The notes under the pieces are model-generated. The model saw only the letters and a list, made by a program, of their open reading frames with translations, made no database searches and was not told where the DNA came from. The position numbers and the translations under genes were made by a program. From Bacteroidota bacterium (GTDB lineage: Bacteria; Bacteroidota; Bacteroidia; Bacteroidales; FEN-979): DNA of 64,000 bases. The stretch covers positions 1 to 64,000 of the forward strand of contig JAPLDF010000012.1 of the NCBI GenBank assembly GCA_026391835.1, read 5' to 3'. The first letter of the stretch is position 1. Each line of letters begins with the position of its first letter. Positions 19,297-28,453 of the stretch are shown here, one piece after another.

Positions 19297-20496
19297 TTAC
19301 ATGGTGACCCGTGAAAGGAATTCATGGGGTGTGATCCCCTCGATCTTCTTGAAAGAGGTATAGAAGGTGTTCCGGGTTGAAAAACCCGACAACAGTCCGA
19401 TCGCTTCGAGTGTCATGCCCCTGGCCCTTCCTTCGAGGATCAGGTTTTTGGAATGGGATACACGCCATTCATTCCTGTATTCATTGAATGGCTGTTTTTT
19501 CTGTTCCCTGAAGAAATAGGCCAGGTGATGGGCCGGGACCCCGGTCAGTTTTGACAGGTAGGCAAGGTTGCAGTCCGGCTGAAGGTAGGGCATGAGTTCT
19601 TTCATCGTGGTTTCAATCTTCTGTTCCAGCACCTGGAGATACTCAGATTCAAACCCCGGGGCCTCTTTTTTAACATCACCTTTCAGGTTACCCATCGCCC
19701 TGTCGCTATGCGGCTGCTGCATATCGGACTGCGAAAACCGGGGCAGTCCATAGAGGATGGACGGGAAAAAGAAAGGCAGGATGAGCAGTCCTGTCAACCC
19801 AGTTCCCGACAGGACCTGCAACAGGTTCATGGTAAAGAAGAACCGTATGTCATGATAAAAGAATGACTCCCAAAGGATCAGGGTGTGGCTGACAACCAGG
19901 ACCAACGTGATACCCAGCAACAGGCTCAGCCACTGGATCATATAGTGCTGGTGCGAAAAAACCTGTGATTTTTCTTTTTCCTTTAAATACCTGAGAAAGA
20001 TTCTGCCCGACCAGAGGGTATAAGCCAGGACCAGCAGCGGGCGGCTGAGGTAGATCATCCAGGTGGTCAGAACCCCATGCAGCAGGGTTGAATTGTGCAT
20101 CCCGATAAAACCCGGATCAGAGACCACTTTAGCGGCGATATATACCTTTTGTGACCAGGGGGAGAAGATGTACGGGCAGGATGCTATGAGGAATATCGCC
20201 GACGGTCCCAGATTCCAGAGGTCTCTGTATGTCAGGGTAGTCCGGTCAGTTAAAATGCTCCGCACATAGATATACAGCGAAGGTCCGATGAGGTATGGCA
20301 GAAACCCAAGATTAATATAGATGATGCCAACAAGCGGGATGGATTTTGAATAGAGCACGGCGTACTGGATAAACCCGTACAGGCTTACGAGGAAAAAAAA
20401 GAGGCCAAGTGAAATGGAAGATTTGTACTTCCAGGCATTGAAGTACAACAAGAGGACCGAGAGGAAAATACCCAGCAGCGATAAAGATAGAAGCAT
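19297..20496 (-). CDS. 7TM-AraC transcriptional regulator (399 aa)
   Basis: About seven membrane helices occupy residues 1-245 (for example ISLGLFFFLVSLYGFIQYAVL and GLTGLLILPFFFPSIL). A C-terminal AraC-type double helix-turn-helix follows at about 300-399, with CNLAYLSKLTGVPAHHLAYFF, then a second helix pair in GLLSGFSTRNTFYTSFKKIEG. This membrane-integrated layout is frequent in Bacteroidota. It lies tail-to-tail with the alcohol dehydrogenase, so control of that gene is plausible but unproved. A TAGCTTTG element lies 19 bp upstream. Confidence 0.88.
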   Translation of the reverse strand: MLLSLSLLGIFLSVLLLYFNAWKYKSSISLGLFFFLVSLYGFIQYAVLYSKSIPLVGIIYINLGFLPYLIGPSLYIYVRSILTDRTTLTYRDLWNLGPSAIFLIASCPYIFSPWSQKVYIAAKVVSDPGFIGMHNSTLLHGVLTTWMIYLSRPLLVLAYTLWSGRIFLRYLKEKEKSQVFSHQHYMIQWLSLLLGITLVLVVSHTLILWESFFYHDIRFFFTMNLLQVLSGTGLTGLLILPFFFPSILYGLPRFSQSDMQQPHSDRAMGNLKGDVKKEAPGFESEYLQVLEQKIETTMKELMPYLQPDCNLAYLSKLTGVPAHHLAYFFREQKKQPFNEYRNEWRVSHSKNLILEGRARGMTLEAIGLLSGFSTRNTFYTSFKKIEGITPHEFLSRVTM

Positions 20497-20514
20497 TTTG
20501 ATCGAATGTCAGGA

Positions 20515-20522
20515 CAAAGCTA
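20515..20522 (-). promoter_or_regulatory. Putative -7 element (TAGCTTTG)
   Basis: It matches TAnnTTTG 19 bp upstream of the 7TM-AraC gene, giving a very short leader. Confidence 0.45.
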
Positions 20523-20589
20523 CATAATTATGAACAGAATCCACAGGGCGATAAGTATTACCGCTCATGTCAACTGAACAATATGTTGA

Positions 20590-20597
20590 TATCTTTG
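20590..20597 (+). promoter_or_regulatory. Putative -7 element (TATCTTTG)
   Basis: It matches the consensus 32 bp before the TTG start of the 299-aa T9SS cargo gene. Confidence 0.5.
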
Positions 20598-20629
20598 CAG
20601 AAAAATCATCCTGTTAAATCGACAATATA

Positions 20630-21529
20630 TTGAAAAACAAGAAATTATTATTGCTTCCCTTGCTGTTCTCCTCTGTTTTTACCGGTAACTTGTTTTCCCA
20701 GGAACAGGGTGTTATCCCCGCTTCCAATGGCGATGAAAATAAAAATGTGCTCTGTGGCGGTATCGAACGCTGGGCGGTTAAAGTACTAACCGACGCGGCT
20801 GCAGCCCAGGTCAACTATACGCCAAAACTGACCACCATGGATTCACTCATTCATATTCCGACCAATCCGAGTACGATAGCACCACGAATGGCCGGGATCG
20901 AGTTCCAGAACTACACGATTACATGTAAAATCACCATCAAAAAAAATGAAGATGACAACGACTACCATCTTGTGCTTAGTTCAGGTGGCGAAACAATGGT
21001 GGGTGAAGTGCCCGATCCTGTTTGTTCCGCTGCCGCATCATCCGCCCATGTGAATGAGTTTATTGCTTCACGCAACTGGGTCAATACGCATATCGGGACA
21101 GGTGGTGTGGCAAATGTCAATATAGCGCCCGTTGACGTTACTGGGGTTTCTTTCGTTGACGTGTATCACGGCCAGACCGGCGCGGCACCGAATCAAATGG
21201 AAATACATCCAATCCTCGACATCCGGTTTTCAGCCGCGACCGGATTAACCGAAAGCAGCGCACCGGCGTTCCGGGTGCGTGTGAACCCGTCAATATTTTC
21301 CGAATCGACAAATTTTCGCATCACTTCCGACCATGAAATACTTGGAGCGTGTACACTCGAAATCTTTTCGGTAACGGGGAACAGGGTGAAAGAACTTGAA
21401 CTGCCGGTTTCCGGTAAAAATGACATCAATTATACCTTCAGCCGCAACGGGCTAACCGGCGGAATGTACATTTACAGGATCCGGAACAATCAATCGATAT
21501 TGTACGAAGGGAAGATTATCATTCAATAA
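20630..21529 (+). CDS. Small secreted T9SS cargo (299 aa), unknown function
   Basis: The best start is a TTG at 20630. It gives the signal peptide MKNKKLLLLPLLFSSVFTGN and lies just after a TATCTTTG element. The mature region (GIERWAVKVLTDAAAAQVNY, then MAGIEFQNYTITCKITIKKNEDDNDYHLVL) contains Cys residues and has no family I can name. The C-terminus, about 215-299, looks like a T9SS sorting region (LEIFSVTGNRVKELELP...NGLTGGMYIYRIRNNQSILYEGKIII) but lacks the PNP motif. It lacks the Gly-rich cassette of the three giants. It is monocistronic and convergent with the O-antigen-ligase-like gene. Confidence 0.75.
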   Translation: MKNKKLLLLPLLFSSVFTGNLFSQEQGVIPASNGDENKNVLCGGIERWAVKVLTDAAAAQVNYTPKLTTMDSLIHIPTNPSTIAPRMAGIEFQNYTITCKITIKKNEDDNDYHLVLSSGGETMVGEVPDPVCSAAASSAHVNEFIASRNWVNTHIGTGGVANVNIAPVDVTGVSFVDVYHGQTGAAPNQMEIHPILDIRFSAATGLTESSAPAFRVRVNPSIFSESTNFRITSDHEILGACTLEIFSVTGNRVKELELPVSGKNDINYTFSRNGLTGGMYIYRIRNNQSILYEGKIIIQ

Positions 21530-21599
21530 GTTCCGCAGAAGAGCATGGCAAATAAAGTTGCGGTTTCCCCGAGGTTTGATTTTACATAAAGTGTAAATC

Positions 21600-23975
21600 C
21601 TATTTCCCGTTTTTTATCTCTTGTTCAACCCTGATTTCAGCCTCAGCCCTGACAGTCTCCTCTAGGGATTTTTGCCCGCTGATGGCCTTTTTGATGAGAA
21701 TTGCAAACGCAACAGTGTCATTTTCCAAGGTTGATTTGTAGTGATTAAACCGCTGAATGACCATGTACCGGGCATCAAGCCTGATCATTTCTTCCACCGG
21801 TTTTTTTTCAGCGATGCTTTTTCTCCTTATGGATTCAAGCCACACATGGTCTGTTAAAATTCTCGACCGGTAATATGCTGTTTGCTGGTCAACCATGAAT
21901 TCAGCATCCAGTATGATCATTTTATTAACTGTTATTCCTTTATGGAGCGCTTTTTTTCTGATCATTTCCAGCCAGGCCGGATCATTTTTGATCCTTGAGA
22001 TATAATTTCTGAAAGGCTCCTCCCGGCTGAGGGAATCAGTGATCAAATCCCGGGGACCAACATCCCCGATGCCCATTTGGTGTTCCAGAAATCTGACGTT
22101 CATTGATAACGAAGAGTCGTTCTCCCATCCATGGATCGACCGGAGTGTTACATATGCCCTGATATAATCGCCGCGGGCAAAATACAGGTCACCGAACTGC
22201 TTTTTCAATATGGGATGATCGGGGTAAAGGTTTAATCCTCTTTTAAGGATTTGTTCAGATTCATCGTACAATTTTAATTTTTCATTGACTTTGGCTAAAT
22301 TGATGATCGATTTCATTTTGTCCGGAAATACGCGGTATGCTTCACGGAAAGCGATTAAAGCATTGGGGAGGTCATTCAGTTCAGTAAATGCCTTTCCAAG
22401 GTAGGAGGCAACAGGGTTGGCCAGCGGGTCCATGTTTTTCAAGGGTGATTCAGCCTCCCTGGCATACTCCAGCATCTTCATTCCATCATGCTGTTCAGAT
22501 GCAGCATAAGCCTTTCGCAGGTAAACCTCCTGCCTTACAGTGGTATAACTGTAAAAAACCGCAAAAGAAATCAGCAGCAGGTAGGGGATTGCGACCAGGG
22601 GCCTGCGAATATTGATGGAGGCCTGGGGCTTTATTCTATGCATCATCCAAACAGCACTGATAAGGTAGAGTGCAAGGAATGACTGGTGATATGGCCGCTC
22701 ATAAGGAAAATCAAACGCGGAGGAGACCAGGTAACCCACAATCCCGGCAAGAAGAAACAGTGACAGCATCTTATCGTGGTAGGTCGATTTAGCAATGATA
22801 ACAAAGAGATAATAAATTAACAGGGCGAATACTGAAAGAAACAGGAGGATCCCGGCAATTCCTTTTTCTGACATCACCCAGAGATAATCATTATGCGGAC
22901 GAATCCAGTTTAATTGTTCTTCTTCCGAAAAGCGACCCCTGTAATAAGCCGGCGCATTGATCTGCCAGTTGCCGGCCCCGACACCGGTAAGATAATGGTC
23001 GCGGATCATGTTGACCGTCAACGACCATGTTTTCAAACGGCCGGTATTGAGGACGTTTTTTGTGTCGGCAATTGACGTTAAATACCTGAGAAAAGAATTC
23101 TGACTGCTCATGCGGGCCGAACCGGCGAACACGATGCCAGTGAACAGAATAATCACTAATCCTGCAATGAGGGTATTTTTCCATTTTCCCGGAATATTGA
23201 ATTTGTCAGCCAACAGAAGCAGGATTGCCATCGTGATTGTTCCTGAAACGATGATACCAAGCCACACAGCCCTCGTTTTTAACAAGATGATCAAGATGAA
23301 AATAAGGATAAATGCAGCCACAAAAGCTGGTTTCAACCCACCTTTGGCACTATATATTCCATACGCAATAAATGGAAGCATCATCAGCAATGAAAGAGAG
23401 AAAAGGTTTTTATGCGACATTATGCCGTCAACGGCATAAATGACAGGCCGGCCATCGGGTAAAAACAGTTCAGGAGATTGCAAGACACGCAGGTAATACT
23501 GGAGAAAACCAATGACAATCGAAATTACTGCCGAGCATAGAACCAACACTGATAATGTTTCCGCCCATTTGTCAGTTTGCAGGAACAACATGGTTCCAAG
23601 GATTACCAGCGAAATAAACATGAAAGTTTTAACTACATCAAAGATGCCCTCCCTGGAATTACAGGCAAATACCAGGGAGATCATTGTTGCAAGGAAATAG
23701 GCGGCAAGCAAGGGGAAAATTTTAAATCTGAGGATCGAGAAATCGAACTTCTGAAAAAATTTCGCAAGCAAAAAAGAAATGGCAAAACCCCAAAGAAATA
23801 AACTTTGTGCAAGTAACCGGGGCATCAAAGTCTGGTCCCAAACCTCCCTGAGGTAAAAAAAAGGGAGAAAAACAACGATGAAGCCGGTAAACAGGTAAAA
23901 AAGGAATTGGTTTGGCCTTTTTGCAGAAGATGTTTTATTTTTCTTCAAAAACTTCATAAACCAGGGATGTAACAA
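21600..23975 (-). CDS. O-antigen-ligase-like membrane protein with TPRs and a C-terminal helical repeat (791 aa)
   Basis: About twelve membrane helices fill residues 20-480. The Wzy_C/O-antigen ligase signature sits at about 340-400 (GVGAGNWQINAPAYY, IRPHNDYLWVMSEKGIAG). Family members join or polymerise O-antigen or other lipid-linked glycans on the periplasmic face. A soluble region at 490-640 has TPR-like helix pairs (FTELNDLPNALIAFREAYRVF). The last 130 residues hold three related helical repeats of about 45 residues (WLEMIRKKALHKGI..., WLESIRRKSIAEKK..., AFAILIKKAISGQK...). No glycosyltransferases are adjacent. The start may be Met1 or Met7 (MKFLKK); a TACCTTTG element 20 bp upstream allows both. 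Confidence 0.82.
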   Translation of the reverse strand: MLHPWFMKFLKKNKTSSAKRPNQFLFYLFTGFIVVFLPFFYLREVWDQTLMPRLLAQSLFLWGFAISFLLAKFFQKFDFSILRFKIFPLLAAYFLATMISLVFACNSREGIFDVVKTFMFISLVILGTMLFLQTDKWAETLSVLVLCSAVISIVIGFLQYYLRVLQSPELFLPDGRPVIYAVDGIMSHKNLFSLSLLMMLPFIAYGIYSAKGGLKPAFVAAFILIFILIILLKTRAVWLGIIVSGTITMAILLLLADKFNIPGKWKNTLIAGLVIILFTGIVFAGSARMSSQNSFLRYLTSIADTKNVLNTGRLKTWSLTVNMIRDHYLTGVGAGNWQINAPAYYRGRFSEEEQLNWIRPHNDYLWVMSEKGIAGILLFLSVFALLIYYLFVIIAKSTYHDKMLSLFLLAGIVGYLVSSAFDFPYERPYHQSFLALYLISAVWMMHRIKPQASINIRRPLVAIPYLLLISFAVFYSYTTVRQEVYLRKAYAASEQHDGMKMLEYAREAESPLKNMDPLANPVASYLGKAFTELNDLPNALIAFREAYRVFPDKMKSIINLAKVNEKLKLYDESEQILKRGLNLYPDHPILKKQFGDLYFARGDYIRAYVTLRSIHGWENDSSLSMNVRFLEHQMGIGDVGPRDLITDSLSREEPFRNYISRIKNDPAWLEMIRKKALHKGITVNKMIILDAEFMVDQQTAYYRSRILTDHVWLESIRRKSIAEKKPVEEMIRLDARYMVIQRFNHYKSTLENDTVAFAILIKKAISGQKSLEETVRAEAEIRVEQEIKNGK

Positions 23976-23994
23976 AAAATGCCAACAGAATATC

Positions 23995-24002
23995 CAAAGG
24001 TA
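23995..24002 (-). promoter_or_regulatory. Putative -7 element (TACCTTTG)
   Basis: It matches the consensus 20 bp before the O-antigen-ligase-like gene. Confidence 0.45.
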
Positions 24003-24083
24003 TCAATTTTAAACTGCAGTATTTTATAATAGTTGATGAGAGCCCGTTTAAGGGTTGTATTCGCTGAGGGTCTTCCCGTGATC

Positions 24084-24692
24084 CTATTCAAAATCCAGCA
24101 CGGCGTTTTTGCCATACGTGGCGTGTGGCTGAATCGAAACACCCAGTTCGGTATAATCTCCGAAACAAATCTGCCGGTGCCCAAGGGATGGAACGTTGCG
24201 GTCGATCAGCAGTTTGACCACAATGTCCAACGCATCCGAATTTCCATAGTGACAACACTCGCCCATGAAGAATCCTTTGCATTTGCCTCTTTCATGACCT
24301 GTGTACCCGCGTTCACCCGAGTCGGTGGCATGGCACCGGGCGGATTCAAACAGGGCCCTGTCCGGCTTCAGAACAGGCAGCGGGTTCATCCGGAGCAATT
24401 CCCTGTACAAGCTGCTGTCGTAGTAATTGGTTGATTTTTTCAGGTAATCGAGGTAGGTATTGGCAAACAATCCCGGATTCATCCTGGCGAGATTCAGGTA
24501 GAAATAGACCTTCTTTTCCTCCGGCGTCAGGTAATCCGCATCCCGGGCCGCATTGGCCGCAAGATACTTTTTATCATTCCAGCCGGGATATTCAACGTCA
24601 GGTGCCGGATCATCAAAATAATCCTGGCCATAAGCAACCGCTGGGAGATGCCCCGCAAGCATCACAAGAAATAATGGAATTAAGCACCTCAT
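24084..24692 (-). CDS. Secreted CAP-domain (SCP/PR-1-like) protein (202 aa)
   Basis: A signal peptide at 1-22 (MRCLIPLFLVMLAGHLPAVA) is followed by a short linker and a CAP domain at about 55-200. Visible CAP features are the first helix EKKVYFYLNLARMNPGLF, the metal-site region CHATDSGERGYTGHE, GECCHYG in the GENI position, and VPSLGHRQICFGDYTELGVSI in place of GHR...LL.p.....GVG. The conserved His/Glu residues are present. Bacterial CAP proteins are extracytoplasmic with poorly known activity. Cys145 and Cys146 next to each other are unusual. The gene is alone and the 330 bp upstream hold no other gene. Confidence 0.85.
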   Translation of the reverse strand: MRCLIPLFLVMLAGHLPAVAYGQDYFDDPAPDVEYPGWNDKKYLAANAARDADYLTPEEKKVYFYLNLARMNPGLFANTYLDYLKKSTNYYDSSLYRELLRMNPLPVLKPDRALFESARCHATDSGERGYTGHERGKCKGFFMGECCHYGNSDALDIVVKLLIDRNVPSLGHRQICFGDYTELGVSIQPHATYGKNAVLDFE

Positions 24693-24934
24693 CAGAGAGA
24701 AAATTTGGTTTACAATGTTCTGGGAAATTGTAAAGGTGCTTTATCTGCAGGTTTCTATTGAAACGCAAATTCGAGTGAGGTATTGTATTTCAAGCGACAG
24801 GACGGCCAGTTACAACCAACCGTGACGAGATCGGTTTTCCGCAGGAAGGCATATCACCGGTAGATTTAATGTAGTAAAACCAGGGTAAAATTGGCATACC
24901 CGAAAAATTACGGACCCGGCAACAAACAAGGAAC

Positions 24935-24942
24935 TATATTTG
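24935..24942 (+). promoter_or_regulatory. Putative -7 element (TATATTTG)
   Basis: It matches the consensus 81 bp upstream of the 18-residue-repeat gene. It lies in the 331-bp gap 24693-25023, where I see nothing else. Confidence 0.4.
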
Positions 24943-25023
24943 TAATGCACTGGATGAAAGAGGAGGCTGCCGGCTTAATCGAAATATGAAGGTGACGCAA
25001 CAAATAATTTAACATCGTACGAA

Positions 25024-25449
25024 ATGAAAACTGTTTTTTGTTTGATGCTGATCCTGGCACTTGGTAACAATGCCGAAGCTCAAAGTATCAGGTTAAAAGA
25101 CCGGTATGGTGAAAAACTTTACTTTGTTGATGGAAATACCATCCGTCAGAAGGACAGCTATGGAGCCAAACTGTTTTACCTCGACGGGCAAACGATCAGG
25201 GTGAAAGATGCATATGGAGACAGGCTTTATTACCTGGATGGAAATACAATCAGGCTGAAAGACCGATATGGAGATAAACTCCTCTATTTTGACGGCCTGA
25301 CAATCAGAAGAAAAGACAGCTATGGCGAAAAACTGTATTTCGTCGATGGTCAAACACTCCGTCAAAAAGACCAGTACGGTGAAAAACTTTTCTTTTTTGA
25401 AACGCTACCTGAACGATGGCTGATTGTCTGTATTATCAGCCTTGAATAG
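25024..25449 (+). CDS. Exported protein made of six 18-residue repeats (141 aa)
   Basis: A signal peptide at 1-19 (MKTVFCLMLILALGNNAEA) is followed directly by six tandem 18-residue repeats with consensus [ST]-I-R-x-K-D-x-Y-G-x-K-L-[YF]-[YF]-x-D-G-x. The last copy degenerates to LFFFETLP and a short hydrophobic end. Alternating charged and aromatic residues with a Gly turn suggest one beta-hairpin per repeat, stacking into a sheet or solenoid, somewhat like MORN or YD-type repeats. No family is assigned. It is probably periplasmic or surface-located. The gene is monocistronic and convergent with the EamA permease gene. Confidence 0.7.
   Translation: MKTVFCLMLILALGNNAEAQSIRLKDRYGEKLYFVDGNTIRQKDSYGAKLFYLDGQTIRVKDAYGDRLYYLDGNTIRLKDRYGDKLLYFDGLTIRRKDSYGEKLYFVDGQTLRQKDQYGEKLFFFETLPERWLIVCIISLE
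25084..25407 (+). repeat. In-gene 54-bp tandem repeats (6 copies)
   Basis: Six units of 54 bp start at 25084, 25138, 25192, 25246, 25300 and 25354, all in frame. Third positions have diverged (for example GACCGGTATGGT, GACAGCTATGGA, GATGCATATGGA) while the protein pattern is kept, which points to selection rather than a recent slip. Confidence 0.85.
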
Positions 25450-25501
25450 AATCCGGGCAGATCGTGTTCGAAGTGCCGGCCTGGTTTACCAGGGGCTGTT
25501 T

Positions 25502-26437
25502 TCACCGGGTTTTGTTTTTCCGGTATTTTGCCAGGTTGATCATCAATACGCTGATGAGGATCACCATAAGCCCACTCACCTGCAGCAGTGTCATATGTTC
25601 GCCTGCAAAGAACACCCCCAGCAATACAGCTATGACAGGGTTTACATAGGCATAGGTGCTCACCTGTGCGGCCGATCGCACCTGTAACAGCCAGACATAG
25701 GCGCTGTATGCGGCCAGGGAGCCAAAAATGACCAGGTACAGGAGAGACATCCATGCACCTGTTGAAACAGAATGCCATTCAAATCCCTTCCATTCCTGCA
25801 AAAAGAAACTACCCATGATAAATGCAACGCCCGCAGCCAGCATTTGCCAGGCTGAGCTTACAGTGGTGGATCCTGAGGAGCGGTACTTTGAATAAAGGGA
25901 TCCGCCGGCCCAGCTCATGGTGCCCACCAGGAGGATAAACAACCCGATAAGTTCATTGCTGTTGTGCGTTGAAAACAATGCAGCTGCAACCTTCTCTCCA
26001 AACATCAATACAACGCCGATAAACCCGAAAATCAAGCCTGTTATGATGGAACGGTTGGTGAAGTTCTCCTTCCATTTGGGAATGTCAAGTATGATAAACC
26101 AAAAAGGTGAAGATGAAATAAGGACGGCAACCATTGAACTGGGAAGCCATTTTTCGGCCCAGATTACCGCACCGGTACCTCCCAGTAACAACAACAACCC
26201 GCTGATGATGGCAGGTTTTATCTGTTTCCATCCGCCGGTTCGTTCGCCCTTAAGCAGGCACCATCCCATTAACAATATCCCGGCAGCTAAAAAACGAAAA
26301 GCGCCCAGTATCATGGGCGGGAAGTCCTTAACCGCTACCTGGATGAAAAAATAGGTGGATCCCCATACCACGTAAACGGTGGCAAAGGCAATAATTACCA
26401 TGACAGGCGACGCTTTTTTATCCGGGACAGCAGACAT
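25502..26437 (-). CDS. EamA-family (DMT superfamily) permease (311 aa)
   Basis: Ten predicted membrane helices form two EamA halves. The first starts ITYVVWGSTYFF-like (VYVVWGSTYFFIQVAVKDFP) with FRFLAAGILL, and the second starts at SWAGGSLYSKYRSS and continues to AYVNPVIAVLLGVFFAGEHMT. These are the usual EamA signatures. Such inner-membrane transporters export amino acids, cofactors or other metabolites. The substrate cannot be told from sequence. The gene is transcribed alone from a TACCTTTG element 88 bp upstream. Confidence 0.92.
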   Translation of the reverse strand: MSAVPDKKASPVMVIIAFATVYVVWGSTYFFIQVAVKDFPPMILGAFRFLAAGILLMGWCLLKGERTGGWKQIKPAIISGLLLLLGGTGAVIWAEKWLPSSMVAVLISSSPFWFIILDIPKWKENFTNRSIITGLIFGFIGVVLMFGEKVAAALFSTHNSNELIGLFILLVGTMSWAGGSLYSKYRSSGSTTVSSAWQMLAAGVAFIMGSFFLQEWKGFEWHSVSTGAWMSLLYLVIFGSLAAYSAYVWLLQVRSAAQVSTYAYVNPVIAVLLGVFFAGEHMTLLQVSGLMVILISVLMINLAKYRKNKTR

Positions 26438-26524
26438 GGGTTGTTGTTTAGGGAATAATCAATCCTGTGGTTTCATCGTAAATATCCCAGGACATTCCCG
26501 GTATTTTTCCTGGTTTTCTGCAGG

Positions 26525-26532
26525 CAAAGGTA
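26525..26532 (-). promoter_or_regulatory. Putative -7 element (TACCTTTG)
   Basis: It matches the consensus 88 bp upstream of the EamA permease gene. Confidence 0.4.
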
Positions 26533-26626
26533 ACCCTTCGGCGCGGTATTCGCGCAACCCGATTCATGTTTTTATCAATCTAAAAATCAACCCATTTAAA
26601 ATCAATTGTAATTTTAAGCGGGAAAA

Positions 26627-26634
26627 TAAGTTTG
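26627..26634 (+). promoter_or_regulatory. Putative promoter (TTG, 18 bp, TAAGTTTG)
   Basis: A -7 match with a TTG at 26606-26608 in the -33 position lies 29 bp before the serine hydrolase gene. Confidence 0.5.
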
Positions 26635-26662
26635 TTTCAGTGCACAAACAACAACCCGCTTA

Positions 26663-28426
26663 ATGAAACACGCCAGGATCTTGTTCCTTCTGATCGCATT
26701 CCTTACGATGAATAGTGTAAATGCACAAAAACAGGAAATAAAATCAATAGATTCAATCATAAACCTGTTTGTCAAATCAGGTTGTTTTAATGGAGAGGCA
26801 TTCATCTCGGTTGACAATAAACCATTCTATGACCGCGTGGTTGGCTATCGTGACATCCGGACAAAGGAAAAACTTCTGCCCAATTCAATATTTAACCTGG
26901 GCTCCATTTCAAAGCCATTTACCGCGATTGCTGTTTTGCAATTGCAGGAGAAAAATCTACTGGATATTGACGACAAGGTTTCGAAGTACATTCCTGAGTT
27001 CCCGATCGACGGGATTTGTATCAAACACCTGTTGTCGCATACCTCCGGGCTTTTAACAAGCATTGACCAGATTGATGGAATTGATTTAAGCAATACTGTC
27101 ACAAACGACAGCATCGTGGGTTTGCTGGTAAAATACAGGGTAAAACCAATATTTGAACCGGGAAGTGAATGGGGTTACTCTAACCTCGGATATGACTTGC
27201 TGGCGGTACTTGTTGAACGGATAACCAAAATGAAATTTGCGGATTATATGCAGAAAAACATTTTTTTACCTGCCGGCATGACAAGGACATTTATCTCCAA
27301 TTCCAGGACCGTGAAGGACTGGCTGCCCGGAAATGTTTCTGAAACAGACCTGATGGTACCCCACATGTTTGACAACATCACTTCCTGCAATGTTGTACCC
27401 ATCGACTCTGTGCCGTGGGTAAGCGGTGCGAAAGATTACTTTATCGGTTCAGCGAATGTGTATTCCACTGTTTATGACCTTGCAAAATTCGACAGGGCAA
27501 TGCGTGAAAATTCCATTCTTGGTCATAAGTTGCAGGAACTTGCCTACACGCCATATGTACTCAACAATGGAGATACAGCAAAAGATATGCGGGCCGCCAT
27601 CCCATCGTATTACGGGCTGGGCTGGTTTATTTCAATTGATAAAAGCCGGGGGCGCATTTTGTGGCATAAGGGCCGCTGGTTTGGTTCCGTGTCTGTTTTT
27701 CTTCGGAACCCGGAGAAAAGGCAAACTGTTACATTCACCGACAACTTTGATTACCGGTCGGTCGATCTGAAGGGGATTGCAGCATTGAAAATCGTCAACC
27801 ACCAGCACTACAGGAACCCGGTTCTGATGTCGCTGGTTCAGAAATTTGGGTGCGGAATATATTCCCGGGGCTTTGATGCGGCACTGGCAGATTTTAAAAG
27901 CCGGAAAGAACAGGAACGACAGAACTATTATATTTCGGAAGACGAGATGGCTGACCTGGGAAATAAGTTAGAGGCTGATCACCGTATGGATGATGCCATT
28001 GCCGTGCTGACATACTGCAAAGAGCTTTTCCCAAAGTCGTCGGCCATTTTCAGCACTTATGCTGACCTGATGCTGAAAACCAAAAATCCCGCGAAGTCCG
28101 TTGAAAATTACAGGCAGGCAGTCATTCTTTTCAGTACGGATGCAGCCGAACAGGAATCGCTTTTAAATGGCACCGGGTACGTGCTTCTGGTGGCAAACAG
28201 GCTGGATGATGCCGAACTGGTGTTGAAACTGAACACAGAACTCTTCCCTGAATCATGCAATACCTATGACAGTTACGCTTCAGCCCTTGAAAAAAACAAC
28301 AAGATCAACCTTGCCATTGAAATTGAGGAAAAAGCAGTGGCACTGGCCACAGACCAGAACGACAAACTTTTAGAGATCCTGAAGGAGAATTTAAAAAAAC
28401 TGAAATCAGAAATACCAGGCCGATAG
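26663..28426 (+). CDS. Secreted serine hydrolase (beta-lactamase/PBP4* class C type) with C-terminal TPRs (587 aa)
   Basis: A signal peptide at 1-21 is followed by a class C beta-lactamase-like domain at about 25-370. Its catalytic motifs are SISK (Ser81 nucleophile, Lys84), YSN (Tyr172-Asn174) and HKG (His335-Gly337). Residues at about 430-580 form TPR-like helices (MDDAIAVLTYCKELFPKSS, LDDAELVLKLNTELFPESC). Family members are penicillin-binding-like D-Ala peptidases or esterases. True beta-lactamase activity is not implied. It is probably periplasmic or a lipid-free surface protein. The gene is monocistronic. Confidence 0.9.
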   Translation: MKHARILFLLIAFLTMNSVNAQKQEIKSIDSIINLFVKSGCFNGEAFISVDNKPFYDRVVGYRDIRTKEKLLPNSIFNLGSISKPFTAIAVLQLQEKNLLDIDDKVSKYIPEFPIDGICIKHLLSHTSGLLTSIDQIDGIDLSNTVTNDSIVGLLVKYRVKPIFEPGSEWGYSNLGYDLLAVLVERITKMKFADYMQKNIFLPAGMTRTFISNSRTVKDWLPGNVSETDLMVPHMFDNITSCNVVPIDSVPWVSGAKDYFIGSANVYSTVYDLAKFDRAMRENSILGHKLQELAYTPYVLNNGDTAKDMRAAIPSYYGLGWFISIDKSRGRILWHKGRWFGSVSVFLRNPEKRQTVTFTDNFDYRSVDLKGIAALKIVNHQHYRNPVLMSLVQKFGCGIYSRGFDAALADFKSRKEQERQNYYISEDEMADLGNKLEADHRMDDAIAVLTYCKELFPKSSAIFSTYADLMLKTKNPAKSVENYRQAVILFSTDAAEQESLLNGTGYVLLVANRLDDAELVLKLNTELFPESCNTYDSYASALEKNNKINLAIEIEEKAVALATDQNDKLLEILKENLKKLKSEIPGR

Positions 28427-28453
28427 GTCAGTTCTGCCTTGAAATGGGCCCTG

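Noticed and set aside
24033-24434. 133-codon frame on the plus strand
   Set aside because: It is antisense to the CAP-domain gene, which has all family landmarks.
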